NCBI GenBank assembly: GCA_013816225.1
Contig: JACDEQ010000127.1
Span: 1-6,414, forward strand
Reading direction: 5' to 3'
DNA: 6,414 nucleotides
Source: Armatimonadota bacterium
GTDB lineage: Bacteria > Armatimonadota > Fimbriimonadia > Fimbriimonadales > ATM1
The notes beneath the pieces were generated by a model, which ran no database searches, was not told the DNA's origin, and saw nothing but the letters and a program-made list of their open reading frames with translations. Shown one piece after another: positions 1-6,072 of the stretch. The position numbers were made by a program, and so were the translations under genes. The first letter of the stretch is position 1. The number at the start of each line of letters is the position of its first letter.

Positions 1-1751
1 GCGCTGATCGTCACGTTCGTAGTCCGGGGTGGCCGAACGGTCGTCACATTGAAGTTCGCCGACGTGGCCCCTCCGGCGACAGTCACCGAAGACGGAACCG
101 AGGCGATGCTCGGATGCGACGACGTCATTGTAACCTGCGCGCCTCCGACCGGCGCGCCCGCGGAAAGTGTCACGGTACCAGGAACGACCACGCCGCCCAC
201 GACGTCGTAGTCGCTCAAAGTCAGCGCGATGAGCTCCGCGCCGGGCGGAGGCGGAGGCTCACCGGAGATCGTCCAGCTGAAGATCGATGTACGCCAGTTA
301 TTGGTAGAAGCAACGCCCATGCCGATACCCCAAAAGGTCGTGTCGTCTACCGGGTCGACGTCGCAGCCGAAGTAGTCGCCCCAGCGCCCTTGAGTGTAAT
401 TGTTGCCCGCGCTGCCCTCTAAGAGTACCGGCGTGCCCATCGTGCCGGCAGGATCGCCGGCCGCGCGGCCGGCACACATTATGTCCGCCGTGATCGTCGA
501 ACTGCTCCGGGTGAAGATCATCGAAACATCACCGACTGAGTTCCGGTTGATCGCCGGCATGTGGTGGTGTGCGGAGCCGGCAGCCACGTCTCCGGACATG
601 CTCAGCGAGGGCGAGCCGGAAGTTGGCCATGAGTTCGTGTTGATCTCGTACCAACGGGCACGCAAGAAAGACCCGCTCTGGATCGTATGCGTGGCCATCA
701 ACTTGCCGCCGCGCCAGTTGGTGTTGAAAATCCGGCCGTCCAGGGAATCGAGCGTCCTACCGCTCGTGCTTGCCGCGTCGATCGTGGGGGCGGAGTTGGT
801 CGGTACGGTTACACTCGCCGATTGCCAAGAAGGCGTGCCGCCGACGTTCGTGAGCGCATATACCTTGACAGCGCTCGAACCATTGCGGCTTATTGCGAAC
901 ACCTTCGTCTCCGCGGCGTCGATCATCTCGGCCACCTGGGCGCTAGCCCCGGAGCTATCCCGCATATAGTTGACAGGAGCCGAACCTCCCGATAAAACGG
1001 AACCGCTCGGAATCACTAGGAAATAAACGCCCGCAAAGCCCGTCGTGAAGCCGAACATGTTGCCGCAAATGACGAACGCGTCTTTGTTGTAGCCGAAGCC
1101 GGGATAGTCGAGCCAGTATTCCGAAGTACCGATTACCAGCTTAGACTCCAGCCTGTACCGGTACCAAGTTCCATTGGGATCGTCGTCATCGGAGACGGCC
1201 ATCAGGATCTTGCTCGTCCGCGGTGTATCCGCCTGCTCGAGGAAAATGAGCACGAACCGGTTGTGCACTCTATCGTAAAAGCACTTCGGGTCGAACTGGA
1301 AAGTGCCGGCGCCCATTCCCGCAAAGAAATTTTCGGATGTTTGCTGGAACTGAGAAACTCCGGCCTTGGTGAAGAACGCGATGCTCGAATTGACGGTCGC
1401 CACGATGTGGCTCTGGCCGACAGCAAGATCGGGGTCTGCTGGCGTCCATCCCGTCGCGCCGATCGCAGGGAACAGCGGCCCCATTTGGGTGCGGACCACA
1501 TCTCGAATCCGGCCGACCGGCAGATCGTTCTGCGTGAACGGGGGCACGGGAATCTCGATCGGGTTCTCGGGCCGTTTCGCGTGGAAGACGTAAGCATCGT
1601 CGATTTGCGGGGAGAACGTCCGCGTGTCCAATCTGGAAGCATCGAAGCTTTGAGTCCTGACGGATTTGCCTTGGGCCTCCTGAGCCGGTGAAGAAACAAA
1701 CAGGCAGGAGAACGCCAAGAATGCCACCGGGGTTATGGAGCGTTTGGTCAT
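1..1751 (-). CDS. Large secreted protein with C-terminal bacterial Ig-like domain (partial, 3' end beyond window)
   Basis: The minus strand is open from an ATG at 1751 to the left edge (583 codons, no stop). The N-terminus is a type I signal peptide: basic MTKR, a hydrophobic stretch at residues 8-20 and a likely cut after SPA (residue 23), so the protein is exported. Residues about 100-300 hold recurring aromatic/Asp motifs: VGQSHIV (111-117), FDPKCFYD...NRFV (153-167), VSDDDDPNGTWYRY (186-199) and DYPGFG (215-220). This pattern occurs in secreted proteins predicted to form propeller-like folds, but I cannot name the family. A PPPPPG linker near residue 500 leads into a beta-rich segment (about 505-580) with the pattern TLS..VVGG...GTVTLS...SIASVPSSVTV, typical of tandem Ig-like repeats, so more copies probably lie to the left. 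The start is supported by GTGAGG six bases upstream; a nearer out-of-frame ATG is followed at once by TGA. No catalytic residues are recognisable; a surface or matrix role is inference. Confidence 0.85.
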   Translation of the reverse strand, partial: MTKRSITPVAFLAFSCLFVSSPAQEAQGKSVRTQSFDASRLDTRTFSPQIDDAYVFHAKRPENPIEIPVPPFTQNDLPVGRIRDVVRTQMGPLFPAIGATGWTPADPDLAVGQSHIVATVNSSIAFFTKAGVSQFQQTSENFFAGMGAGTFQFDPKCFYDRVHNRFVLIFLEQADTPRTSKILMAVSDDDDPNGTWYRYRLESKLVIGTSEYWLDYPGFGYNKDAFVICGNMFGFTTGFAGVYFLVIPSGSVLSGGSAPVNYMRDSSGASAQVAEMIDAAETKVFAISRNGSSAVKVYALTNVGGTPSWQSASVTVPTNSAPTIDAASTSGRTLDSLDGRIFNTNWRGGKLMATHTIQSGSFLRARWYEINTNSWPTSGSPSLSMSGDVAAGSAHHHMPAINRNSVGDVSMIFTRSSSTITADIMCAGRAAGDPAGTMGTPVLLEGSAGNNYTQGRWGDYFGCDVDPVDDTTFWGIGMGVASTNNWRTSIFSWTISGEPPPPPGAELIALTLSDYDVVGGVVVPGTVTLSAGAPVGGAQVTMTSSHPSIASVPSSVTVAGGATSANFNVTTVRPPRTTNVTIS

Positions 1752-1757
1752 GACATA

Positions 1758-1763
1758 CCTCAC
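1758..1763 (-). promoter_or_regulatory. Ribosome binding site of the secreted-protein gene
   Basis: On the minus strand GTGAGG lies six bases before the ATG at 1751. It fixes this ATG as the start and contrasts with the operon genes to the right, which have no Shine-Dalgarno sequence. Confidence 0.6.
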
Positions 1764-1811
1764 TTAGTTAGTAGTTCGCCTGGCGCAAGGGGCTCCAGGG
1801 GCTAGTAGTAT

Positions 1812-1840
1812 TTCTTATTAAAGACGAAAACGTCCTTCAA
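1812..1840 (-). promoter_or_regulatory. Weak promoter candidate for the secreted-protein gene
   Basis: Read on the minus strand, TTGAAG (1840-1835) and TAAGAA (1817-1812) are 17 bases apart, in a short AT-rich island of an otherwise GC-rich region and about 60 bases before the start codon. Both boxes match the sigma-70 consensus only partly. The spacer contains GACGTTTTCGTC, a 4-bp hairpin. This is a suggestion only. Confidence 0.25.
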
Positions 1841-1958
1841 ATGGAAGGCAGGTAACATCGCGCCGGTGAAAGTCGTCGGCGATCCTGCCCAAAATGCCGT
1901 GGAACTGCAGGCCGCCGGCTCGACCAACATCGTTCACGGCCCGTCGATCTGCCAAGCG

Positions 1959-1996
1959 GCGGACTGTCGCCGAAACGGCAGAAAGCGCTAGTCCGC
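1959..1996 (-). terminator. Possible hairpin terminator after the GNAT gene
   Basis: GCGGACT (1959-1965) pairs with AGTCCGC (1990-1996). Inside it GCCG (1969-1972) pairs with CGGC (1976-1979) around an AAA loop. The structure starts exactly at the stop codon of the minus-strand GNAT ORF. There is no T-run after it, so it is at best a non-canonical terminator. Confidence 0.25.
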
Positions 1997-2886
1997 TATA
2001 GGGTCTTCTCGGGCCGCTTGGCCGGGCAAAAGATCTGCATCGCGCCGATCTGTTCGTAGCCCAAATGTGGATAGAGCCGCCTACCAGCGCTGCTCGCCAT
2101 GAGGTAGCTGGCCGCAAGTTCGTTTTGGCGATCATCCAGGAGCAGCTTGCTCATGAGGGCTCGCCCGAAACCTCGGCCGCGATGCCTCTTATCCACGAAC
2201 AGGTTTGCGACCCAGGCTGCATCACCAATTGGAATGCTGCTCACCCATCCGAACGTGGTACATGAATCCATCACCGTATAAAGCCGTTGCTTGGGCTGCT
2301 CTGCAAGGAGGTCTTCGTCTCTGATCTGCCTCCCCCCCGCCGCCTTTGCGATGCGGCCGGCGTCGGCGGGGTCGAGCACCCGTCTCACCGGCGGATCGCT
2401 CGCAACTTCCGGAATACCTTCCAAATCGTGGCCAAACGTCCACTCCGTGGCGATTGCCCGGTAGCCGGCGGCCTTGTACCCCGCGCGTATCTGTTCACCT
2501 GATTCTTCCGGCCCGTACATATGGCAAACAAAGTGCCATTCCGGAACCAGTTCGCTGATTTTGGTAAGCACCCGCCAGGGCACAATGCCGTGCGCGATCA
2601 CCTCCGTTTTTCTCGGGTTTTTCGCGCCGGGCGCGTCGCGCAACACCCAGAGTTCGGCGATCTTCTGAGCTTCGTACGGATGCTTGATGCTCCGTCCGAA
2701 GCAAAAGCCGTGCACGAAGACCTCGACCGCTCGGGTAAGCGAAGGTTTTGCCACGGCAACGAGTGTAGCCCGAACCCCGTCAGCCTGCTTGCCGTAGAAT
2801 AAAGCCAGGACTTCGTCGGGCTCAACGCCGGACCGATGTTCAAGTTCAGCGAAGCCATTTCTTTCATGGCGCACTGCGAGACCCAA
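1996..2886 (-). CDS. GNAT-family N-acetyltransferase-like protein, native 5' end probably lost
   Basis: The C-terminal half carries a GNAT fold. The acetyl-CoA binding motif is at residues 227-246 (VANLFVDKRHRGRGFGRALM, with the RxxGxG/A-type loop RGRGFG), followed by a helix and LYPHLGYEQIGAMQIF (271-286), the usual final strands. Residues about 40-155 (FVHGFCFGRS..HPY, VPEWHFVCHMYGPEE) form an N-terminal region I cannot assign to a named family. The acceptor substrate is unknown. The start is suspect: the only in-frame candidates upstream are TTG at 2886 and GTG at 2874, both without a Shine-Dalgarno sequence. The first 28 codons are simply the antisense of a VOC gene remnant (2803 onward), and the first in-frame ATG is near residue 123. 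Authentic-looking sequence starts near residue 29 (LFYGKQADG), so the native ATG probably lay at or just beyond the 2800-2808 junction and was deleted. The body is intact with no stop or frameshift, despite a run of seven G (2332-2338). It may be expressed weakly or not at all. Confidence 0.7.
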   Translation of the reverse strand: MGLAVRHERNGFAELEHRSGVEPDEVLALFYGKQADGVRATLVAVAKPSLTRAVEVFVHGFCFGRSIKHPYEAQKIAELWVLRDAPGAKNPRKTEVIAHGIVPWRVLTKISELVPEWHFVCHMYGPEESGEQIRAGYKAAGYRAIATEWTFGHDLEGIPEVASDPPVRRVLDPADAGRIAKAAGGRQIRDEDLLAEQPKQRLYTVMDSCTTFGWVSSIPIGDAAWVANLFVDKRHRGRGFGRALMSKLLLDDRQNELAASYLMASSAGRRLYPHLGYEQIGAMQIFCPAKRPEKTL

Positions 2887-3114
2887 TAGGAAGTGGACGA
2901 ATTTTGGGCCAAGCTTTCCGAGGGTGGCGAAACCCGGCCGTGCGGTTGGCTCAAGGACAAGTTCGGGCTGTCGTGGCAGATCGTTCCGTCAGTACTCGAA
3001 AAGATGATTCACGACCCAGACAGCGCAAAAAGTGAGCGGGTCATGGCGACTTTGATGGACATGAAAAAGATCGACATTCGCTCCCTCGAGCGAGCCTACG
3101 AAGGAAGTAATTAA
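2803..3114 (+). pseudogene. VOC-superfamily (PhnB-like/glyoxalase-fold) gene remnant: 5'-truncated with in-frame stop
   Basis: Plus-strand translation from 2803 gives QDFVGLNAGPMFKFSEAISF, then CETQ, a TAG stop at 2887-2889, then EVDEFWAKLSEGG, CGWLKDKFGLSWQIVP (about 2938-2985) and a C-terminal MKKIDIRSLERAYEG. This is the well-known C-terminal half of PhnB-like VOC proteins (often annotated as 3-demethylubiquinone-9 3-methyltransferase-like), in which CETQEEVD.(F/Y)W is typical. The TAG stands where that family has Glu, so one G-to-T change (GAG to TAG) explains it. About 103 of the usual 130-165 residues remain. The N-terminal beta-alpha-beta module is absent, and a TAA precedes the homology at 2800. 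A residual ORF can start at GTG 2893 (73 residues), but it could not form a complete VOC fold and has no proper ribosome binding site. The end overlaps the stop of the permease gene on the other strand. Confidence 0.85.
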
Positions 3115-4067
3115 GCGGTCGCGAGGGTGCGTGTTATCCGCCAGCGATCGAGCGCAACGGCGGCCACGATGATCGAGCCGGTGACGATCTCCTGAACCCA
3201 GTTGGGAAGCCCCATCTGCGATGTGCCTGCGCGAATCGTCGACATGACAATCGCCCCGAGGAGGCTTCCGGCGATCGATCCTTGCCCCCCAGAGAGGCTG
3301 CCTCCACCGATGACAACCGCTGCGATCACGTCGAGCTCGAGGCCCACCGCGACCGTTGGGTCGCCCACCGTCAATCGCGAGAACTGCATTAACCCCGCGA
3401 GTCCGGCGAAAAGGCCTCCCACGGCGAAAACGGCGGTTCTAGTTGAGTCGATCCGAATTCCGCAAAGCCGAGCGGCCTCCTCGTTGCCGCCGATTGCAAC
3501 GACATTCCTGCCGAAAACCGTTCGGTTCAGGATAAGCGCGCCGACGATCGCCAAGAGGATAAGTAGCCAGACCCCGATCGGGAGAATCATCCACTTGTCT
3601 TTCTGACTAAGCGTCGCCAGCAAGTCGCTCAGCCAAGTGATCGGCGCGTCGATCTTTTGCTCGTTCGCTAAACCTTTCGCCACGCCGCGAATGAGCAGGA
3701 GGCTGCCCAACGTGACAATGAAAGACCCGACCTTCAACTTCGTGGTCAAGAATCCATTCACCGCACCCGCTATAAGGCCGACGCCGATTCCCGCGCCTGC
3801 CGCCAACAGCGGAGAAACGCCGCGTTGCAGAAGCCACGCGATCATGACTGTAACGAGCGCGACCATCGAGCCGACGGATAAATCGATCGCGCCGGAAATG
3901 ATCACGTACGTCATACCGATCGCTGCGAAAGCGACGATGGTCGTCTGCCTTGCGAGCGTTTCTAAGTTGCCGAGTGTGGGGAAGCTGCTCGGGACGAAAT
4001 AGGAAAATAAGCCGAACACGAGCAGCCAGGCAACAGCGAGGCTGAGCAGGTTGGCGAATTTCCCCAT
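3111..4067 (-). CDS. RbsC-type sugar ABC transporter permease
   Basis: This 318-residue inner-membrane protein has the normal length for the ribose/galactose/xylose permease family (BPD_transp_2). Hydrophobic segments lie at about residues 5-25, 43-60, 66-103, 114-130, 160-181, 212-230, 245-257, 265-280 and 293-306. Family signatures are visible: GMTYVIISGAIDLSVGS (51-67); the cytoplasmic coupling motif GRNVVAIGGNEEAARLCGI (186-204), which docks on the ATPase; and VVIGGGSLSGGQGSIAGSLLGA (251-272). It would form the channel for a sugar delivered by the lipoprotein encoded 9 bases upstream. The sugar cannot be read from sequence. No Shine-Dalgarno sequence precedes the ATG, but TAAACT lies exactly six bases before it, overlapping the stop of the preceding gene. 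This is the last gene of the operon in the window, and no ATPase gene follows. Its TAA overlaps the stop of the convergent VOC remnant. Confidence 0.93.
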   Translation of the reverse strand: MGKFANLLSLAVAWLLVFGLFSYFVPSSFPTLGNLETLARQTTIVAFAAIGMTYVIISGAIDLSVGSMVALVTVMIAWLLQRGVSPLLAAGAGIGVGLIAGAVNGFLTTKLKVGSFIVTLGSLLLIRGVAKGLANEQKIDAPITWLSDLLATLSQKDKWMILPIGVWLLILLAIVGALILNRTVFGRNVVAIGGNEEAARLCGIRIDSTRTAVFAVGGLFAGLAGLMQFSRLTVGDPTVAVGLELDVIAAVVIGGGSLSGGQGSIAGSLLGAIVMSTIRAGTSQMGLPNWVQEIVTGSIIVAAVALDRWRITRTLATA

Positions 4068-4079
4068 TTCGCGAGTTTA
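4068..4079 (-). promoter_or_regulatory. -10-like hexamer six bases before permease ATG
   Basis: TAAACT (4079-4074) matches TANNNT and is followed by CGCGAA and then the ATG. It overlaps the TAA of the upstream gene. On its own it is weak; its value comes from the same arrangement at the other two operon genes. Confidence 0.3.
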
Positions 4080-5066
4080 AATTTTGGGCGGTGCGATCAG
4101 CTTGGCCATATCGGGCTCTTCCATGTTGGCTTTGTCGACAACGGCCGCGCCCGTGTCGATTCGCTTCTCGACGGTTTCGCCCTTGATGTGAGCCACCATC
4201 GTCTTGACGGCCTCGTAGCCCATCTTGTACGGGTTCTGCAGGATCAGCGCGTCGATCTGGCCGCTTTTCAGGCCGTCCACGAGCTTCTCCGAGGAGTCGA
4301 ACCCGACGAACTTCACCTTGCCGGCAAAACCCGCGTCCTGCAACGCCCTAAGCATGCCGAATGTCGTAGATTCGTTCGGGCAGTAAACCCCTTGGAACTG
4401 CAGCACGCCGTCCGGGTTCTTAAACCTGGCGAGCAGGTTTTCGCTTGCCTTCGTCGCGGACTCGGTCGTTGCGCCGCCGTATTGATTGTCGCTGATGATC
4501 TGGATTCCGGGGGCGGCTTTCACTGCCTCCAAAAAGCCCTCTTCGCGCTCGTGTGTGCTGGCGGAGCCCTCCGCGTATCGGAGCATGATGACCTTGCCCT
4601 TGCCTCCGAGAAGCTGGACGATCCTCTCGCCCGCCTTCCTGCCTCCGGCGCGGTTGTCCGTGGCTACAAAGCTGACGGTCTCGACCTCATTGAGCCCCGA
4701 GTCGAAAATCAAAACGGGCACGCCGCTTTTCTGGGCGCTGGTGACCGGCATGCGCATTGCCGTGTTGTCGAGCGGAGCGAGGCAGATGCCGTCGACCTTG
4801 CGCGTCACGAAGTCCTCGACCACCTTGACCTGGTCCTCGAGGTCGTCCTCCTTGAGGGGGCCTTTCCAAATGATCTCGACGCCAAACTCGTTGGCAGCCG
4901 CCTGGGCGCCCGCGTGGACAGATTTCCAAAACTCATGGTTGGTGCCCTTCGGGATAACGGCGATCTGGAGCTTCTCGCCTCCGCCGCCCTCAGCGACCTT
5001 GTCATCGCCGGTGCACCCTGCCAGAACCAGCGCTCCGGCCGCAGCCACGCTTAACAAACTCTTCAT
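4077..5066 (-). CDS. Periplasmic sugar-binding lipoprotein of an ABC transporter (RbsB-like, Peripla_BP_4)
   Basis: The 329-residue product starts with a lipoprotein signal: MKSLL, a hydrophobic stretch and the lipobox LAGC, with Cys18 as the lipidation site. An acidic/Gly linker (TGDDKVAEGGGGEK) tethers the domain to the membrane. From residue 33 it follows the type I periplasmic sugar-binding fold: IAVIPKGTNHEFWKSVHAGA (35-54), DGICLAPLDN (92-101), GVPVLIFDSGL (115-125), FVATDNRAGGRKAG (133-146), FVGFDSSEKLVDGLKSGQI (253-271) and ILQNPYKMGYEAV (275-287). In this family the Asp/Asn residues of APLDN, FDS, ATDN and GFDS line the ligand pocket. It would capture a mono- or amino-sugar and hand it to the permease. 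It lies 21 bases after the SIS gene and 9 bases before the permease gene, so the three are probably co-transcribed. No Shine-Dalgarno sequence is present, but TACAAT sits six bases before the ATG. The sugar is unknown; an amino sugar is inferred from the SIS neighbour. Confidence 0.93.
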   Translation of the reverse strand: MKSLLSVAAAGALVLAGCTGDDKVAEGGGGEKLQIAVIPKGTNHEFWKSVHAGAQAAANEFGVEIIWKGPLKEDDLEDQVKVVEDFVTRKVDGICLAPLDNTAMRMPVTSAQKSGVPVLIFDSGLNEVETVSFVATDNRAGGRKAGERIVQLLGGKGKVIMLRYAEGSASTHEREEGFLEAVKAAPGIQIISDNQYGGATTESATKASENLLARFKNPDGVLQFQGVYCPNESTTFGMLRALQDAGFAGKVKFVGFDSSEKLVDGLKSGQIDALILQNPYKMGYEAVKTMVAHIKGETVEKRIDTGAAVVDKANMEEPDMAKLIAPPKI

Positions 5067-5078
5067 GCCGCTATTGTA
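5067..5078 (-). promoter_or_regulatory. -10-like hexamer six bases before the binding-protein ATG
   Basis: TACAAT (5078-5073), one base from TATAAT, is followed by AGCGGC and the ATG. It lies inside the 21-base gap after the SIS gene, so the binding protein could have its own leaderless transcript in addition to the operon message. I see no clear -35 box. Confidence 0.4.
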
Positions 5079-5087
5079 GCCAAAGAT

Positions 5088-6035
5088 TTACAGAGTCTTA
5101 GTAATCTTCTCGAGATTCCGCGCTTGGTCAGGGTCAAGTCCGCGTTTTCTGGCGGCCGCGAGCGCCAATTGCTGCGCGAACAAAGCCTCTCTGATCGGAG
5201 CGTCCGAGCCGTACCCGGCATCGGGCGCTTGGATGATCCGAATGCCGGTCTCGGCGAGATTCTCGGGCACTTCCCCGTAGACGATCGCCGAGGCGTCGTC
5301 GTCGGCCACGGCGCGCGGCCCGTGCTGGAAATCAGCTGAGGAGTAGCTCTTGCAAGGGACGAGCGCACACTCGATCAGCTTGAGCGCGGTCTCCTGGGCG
5401 CTGGCGAACGAGAAACCCCTCCCAAGCGCGAAAACGACGCTGGAGTTCAGGAGCGAATCGACGCTTTTCTCTGCGGCAACCCGGCAAAGCTCGAGCCATC
5501 CGTCGTCCGGCAAAACCGGCGGGGGCAATTTAGCCCCCAGGGCGCGAACCAGTTGATAGCACGCGAGGAGCGAAGCGGAGTACGTCTTGGTGGCCGCGAT
5601 CGACCGCTCAGGGCCGACCCTGAGGTCGAGGTGCAAGTCCACCAGCACGGCGAGCGGAGAGTCGGCGTCATTTGTGAACGCCGCGTTGAAGTGCCCCACC
5701 TCGGACAGCACCTTCAGGACGGCAATCACGTCCGGCGCTTGCCCCGATTGCGATATCCCGACGCCAAGGCAGTTGCGGTACTTGACCTTTGAGCCGTACA
5801 TCGTAAGCACCGACGGCGCCGCCAGCGAAACCGGAATCTTGAGGTAGACCTCGATCAAGTAGCGAAGGTAGAGCGCCGCGTTGTCGGAACTCCCCCGTGC
5901 CACTAGCAGCACGTGGCCGAACTCCCGCCCGGCGAGCCTGTCTGCGAGGACCTGCAGATACCGCGCCTCGTTCCGCGCGAGAACGTCCGGCTGCTCCCGA
6001 ATCTCGGATTCCATGGATCGGCCAAGCTCGGACAT
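5088..6035 (-). CDS. SIS-domain sugar isomerase/deaminase (GlmS C-terminal-like, NagB-II type)
   Basis: The 315-residue protein has two SIS (sugar isomerase) domains, about residues 35-160 and 190-305, and no glutaminase domain, unlike full GlmS. The N-terminus MSELGRSMESEIREQPDVL has the EI.EQP motif of this group. The first domain shows ARGSSDNAA (46-54), ISQSG.APD (94-102) and GPERSIAATKTY (141-152), the phosphosugar-binding loops. The second shows GRGFSFASAQETALKLIE (205-222), where GlmS-type enzymes carry the catalytic Glu, and QHGP (237-240). Proteins with this layout include type II glucosamine-6-phosphate deaminases and FrlB/AgaS-like enzymes, so it probably isomerises or deaminates an amino-sugar or amino-acid-linked sugar phosphate in the cytoplasm. 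A longer reading from TTG at 6077 is possible, but the ATG at 6035 fits the family start and has CATAAT six bases before it. It is first in the operon with the transporter genes. Confidence 0.88.
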   Translation of the reverse strand: MSELGRSMESEIREQPDVLARNEARYLQVLADRLAGREFGHVLLVARGSSDNAALYLRYLIEVYLKIPVSLAAPSVLTMYGSKVKYRNCLGVGISQSGQAPDVIAVLKVLSEVGHFNAAFTNDADSPLAVLVDLHLDLRVGPERSIAATKTYSASLLACYQLVRALGAKLPPPVLPDDGWLELCRVAAEKSVDSLLNSSVVFALGRGFSFASAQETALKLIECALVPCKSYSSADFQHGPRAVADDDASAIVYGEVPENLAETGIRIIQAPDAGYGSDAPIREALFAQQLALAAARKRGLDPDQARNLEKITKTL

Positions 6036-6047
6036 CGGGTTATTATG
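6036..6047 (-). promoter_or_regulatory. -10-like element of the operon, six bases before the SIS ATG
   Basis: CATAAT (6047-6042), one mismatch from TATAAT, is followed by AACCCG and the ATG. If it is the true -10 box, transcription would start at or near the A of the ATG, giving a leaderless message. No good -35 box is visible at the usual distance, and no Shine-Dalgarno sequence is present. Confidence 0.4.
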
Positions 6048-6064
6048 AGACACGACCTTGAGGG

Positions 6065-6072
6065 AAGCGCTT
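6065..6072. promoter_or_regulatory. AAGCGCTT palindrome, possible LacI-family operator
   Basis: The perfect palindrome AAGCGCTT lies 29 bases upstream of the SIS start codon, just upstream of the candidate -10 box. LacI/GalR-family regulators and CcpA bind palindromes with a central CG and flanking A/T, and AAGCGCTT is a classic core. Sequence further out is not symmetric. No regulator gene is in the window. Confidence 0.35.

Larger units (their letters stand above)
1752..1995. other. Intergenic region without a recognisable gene
   Basis: This 244-base gap separates the secreted-protein gene from the GNAT gene. Apart from the ribosome binding site, promoter candidate and hairpin listed separately, I see no gene. 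A plus-strand frame is open from 1809 to a TAG at 1989-1991. Its translation (containing KVVGDPAQNAVELQA) reads rather like real protein, but it has no ATG and starts just after an in-frame TAG at 1806. It could be a gene remnant; I do not recognise it. Confidence 0.4.

Noticed and set aside
456..473. Perfect 18-nt palindrome GCCGGCCGCGCGGCCGGC
   Set aside because: It lies inside the secreted-protein coding sequence (residues GRAAG) and is made only of G and C, so coding constraint in a GC-rich genome explains it well enough.
400..969. Long plus-strand open frame (189 codons)
   Set aside because: It is antisense to the secreted protein, whose frame has a signal peptide, consistent motifs and an Ig-like domain; the plus-strand product resembles nothing.
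1202..1699. Minus-strand 165-codon frame
   Set aside because: It is the wrong frame of the secreted-protein gene, which runs through the same bases from 1751 and is open to the window edge.
2332..2338. Run of seven C (seven G in the GNAT coding strand), possible phase-variable tract
   Set aside because: The GNAT frame is consistent on both sides, the run encodes Gly-Gly in a linker region, and seven bases is short for switching.
2598..2960. Minus-strand 120-codon frame crossing the VOC/GNAT junction, with an ATG near 2868
   Set aside because: It is in a different frame from the GNAT domain and is just antisense of the VOC remnant followed by an off-frame reading of GNAT sequence.
4188..5054. 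Plus-strand open frame of 288 codons opposite the binding-protein gene
   Set aside because: The minus-strand frame encodes an unmistakable lipoprotein of the sugar-binding family; the opposite frame is a GC-rich shadow.
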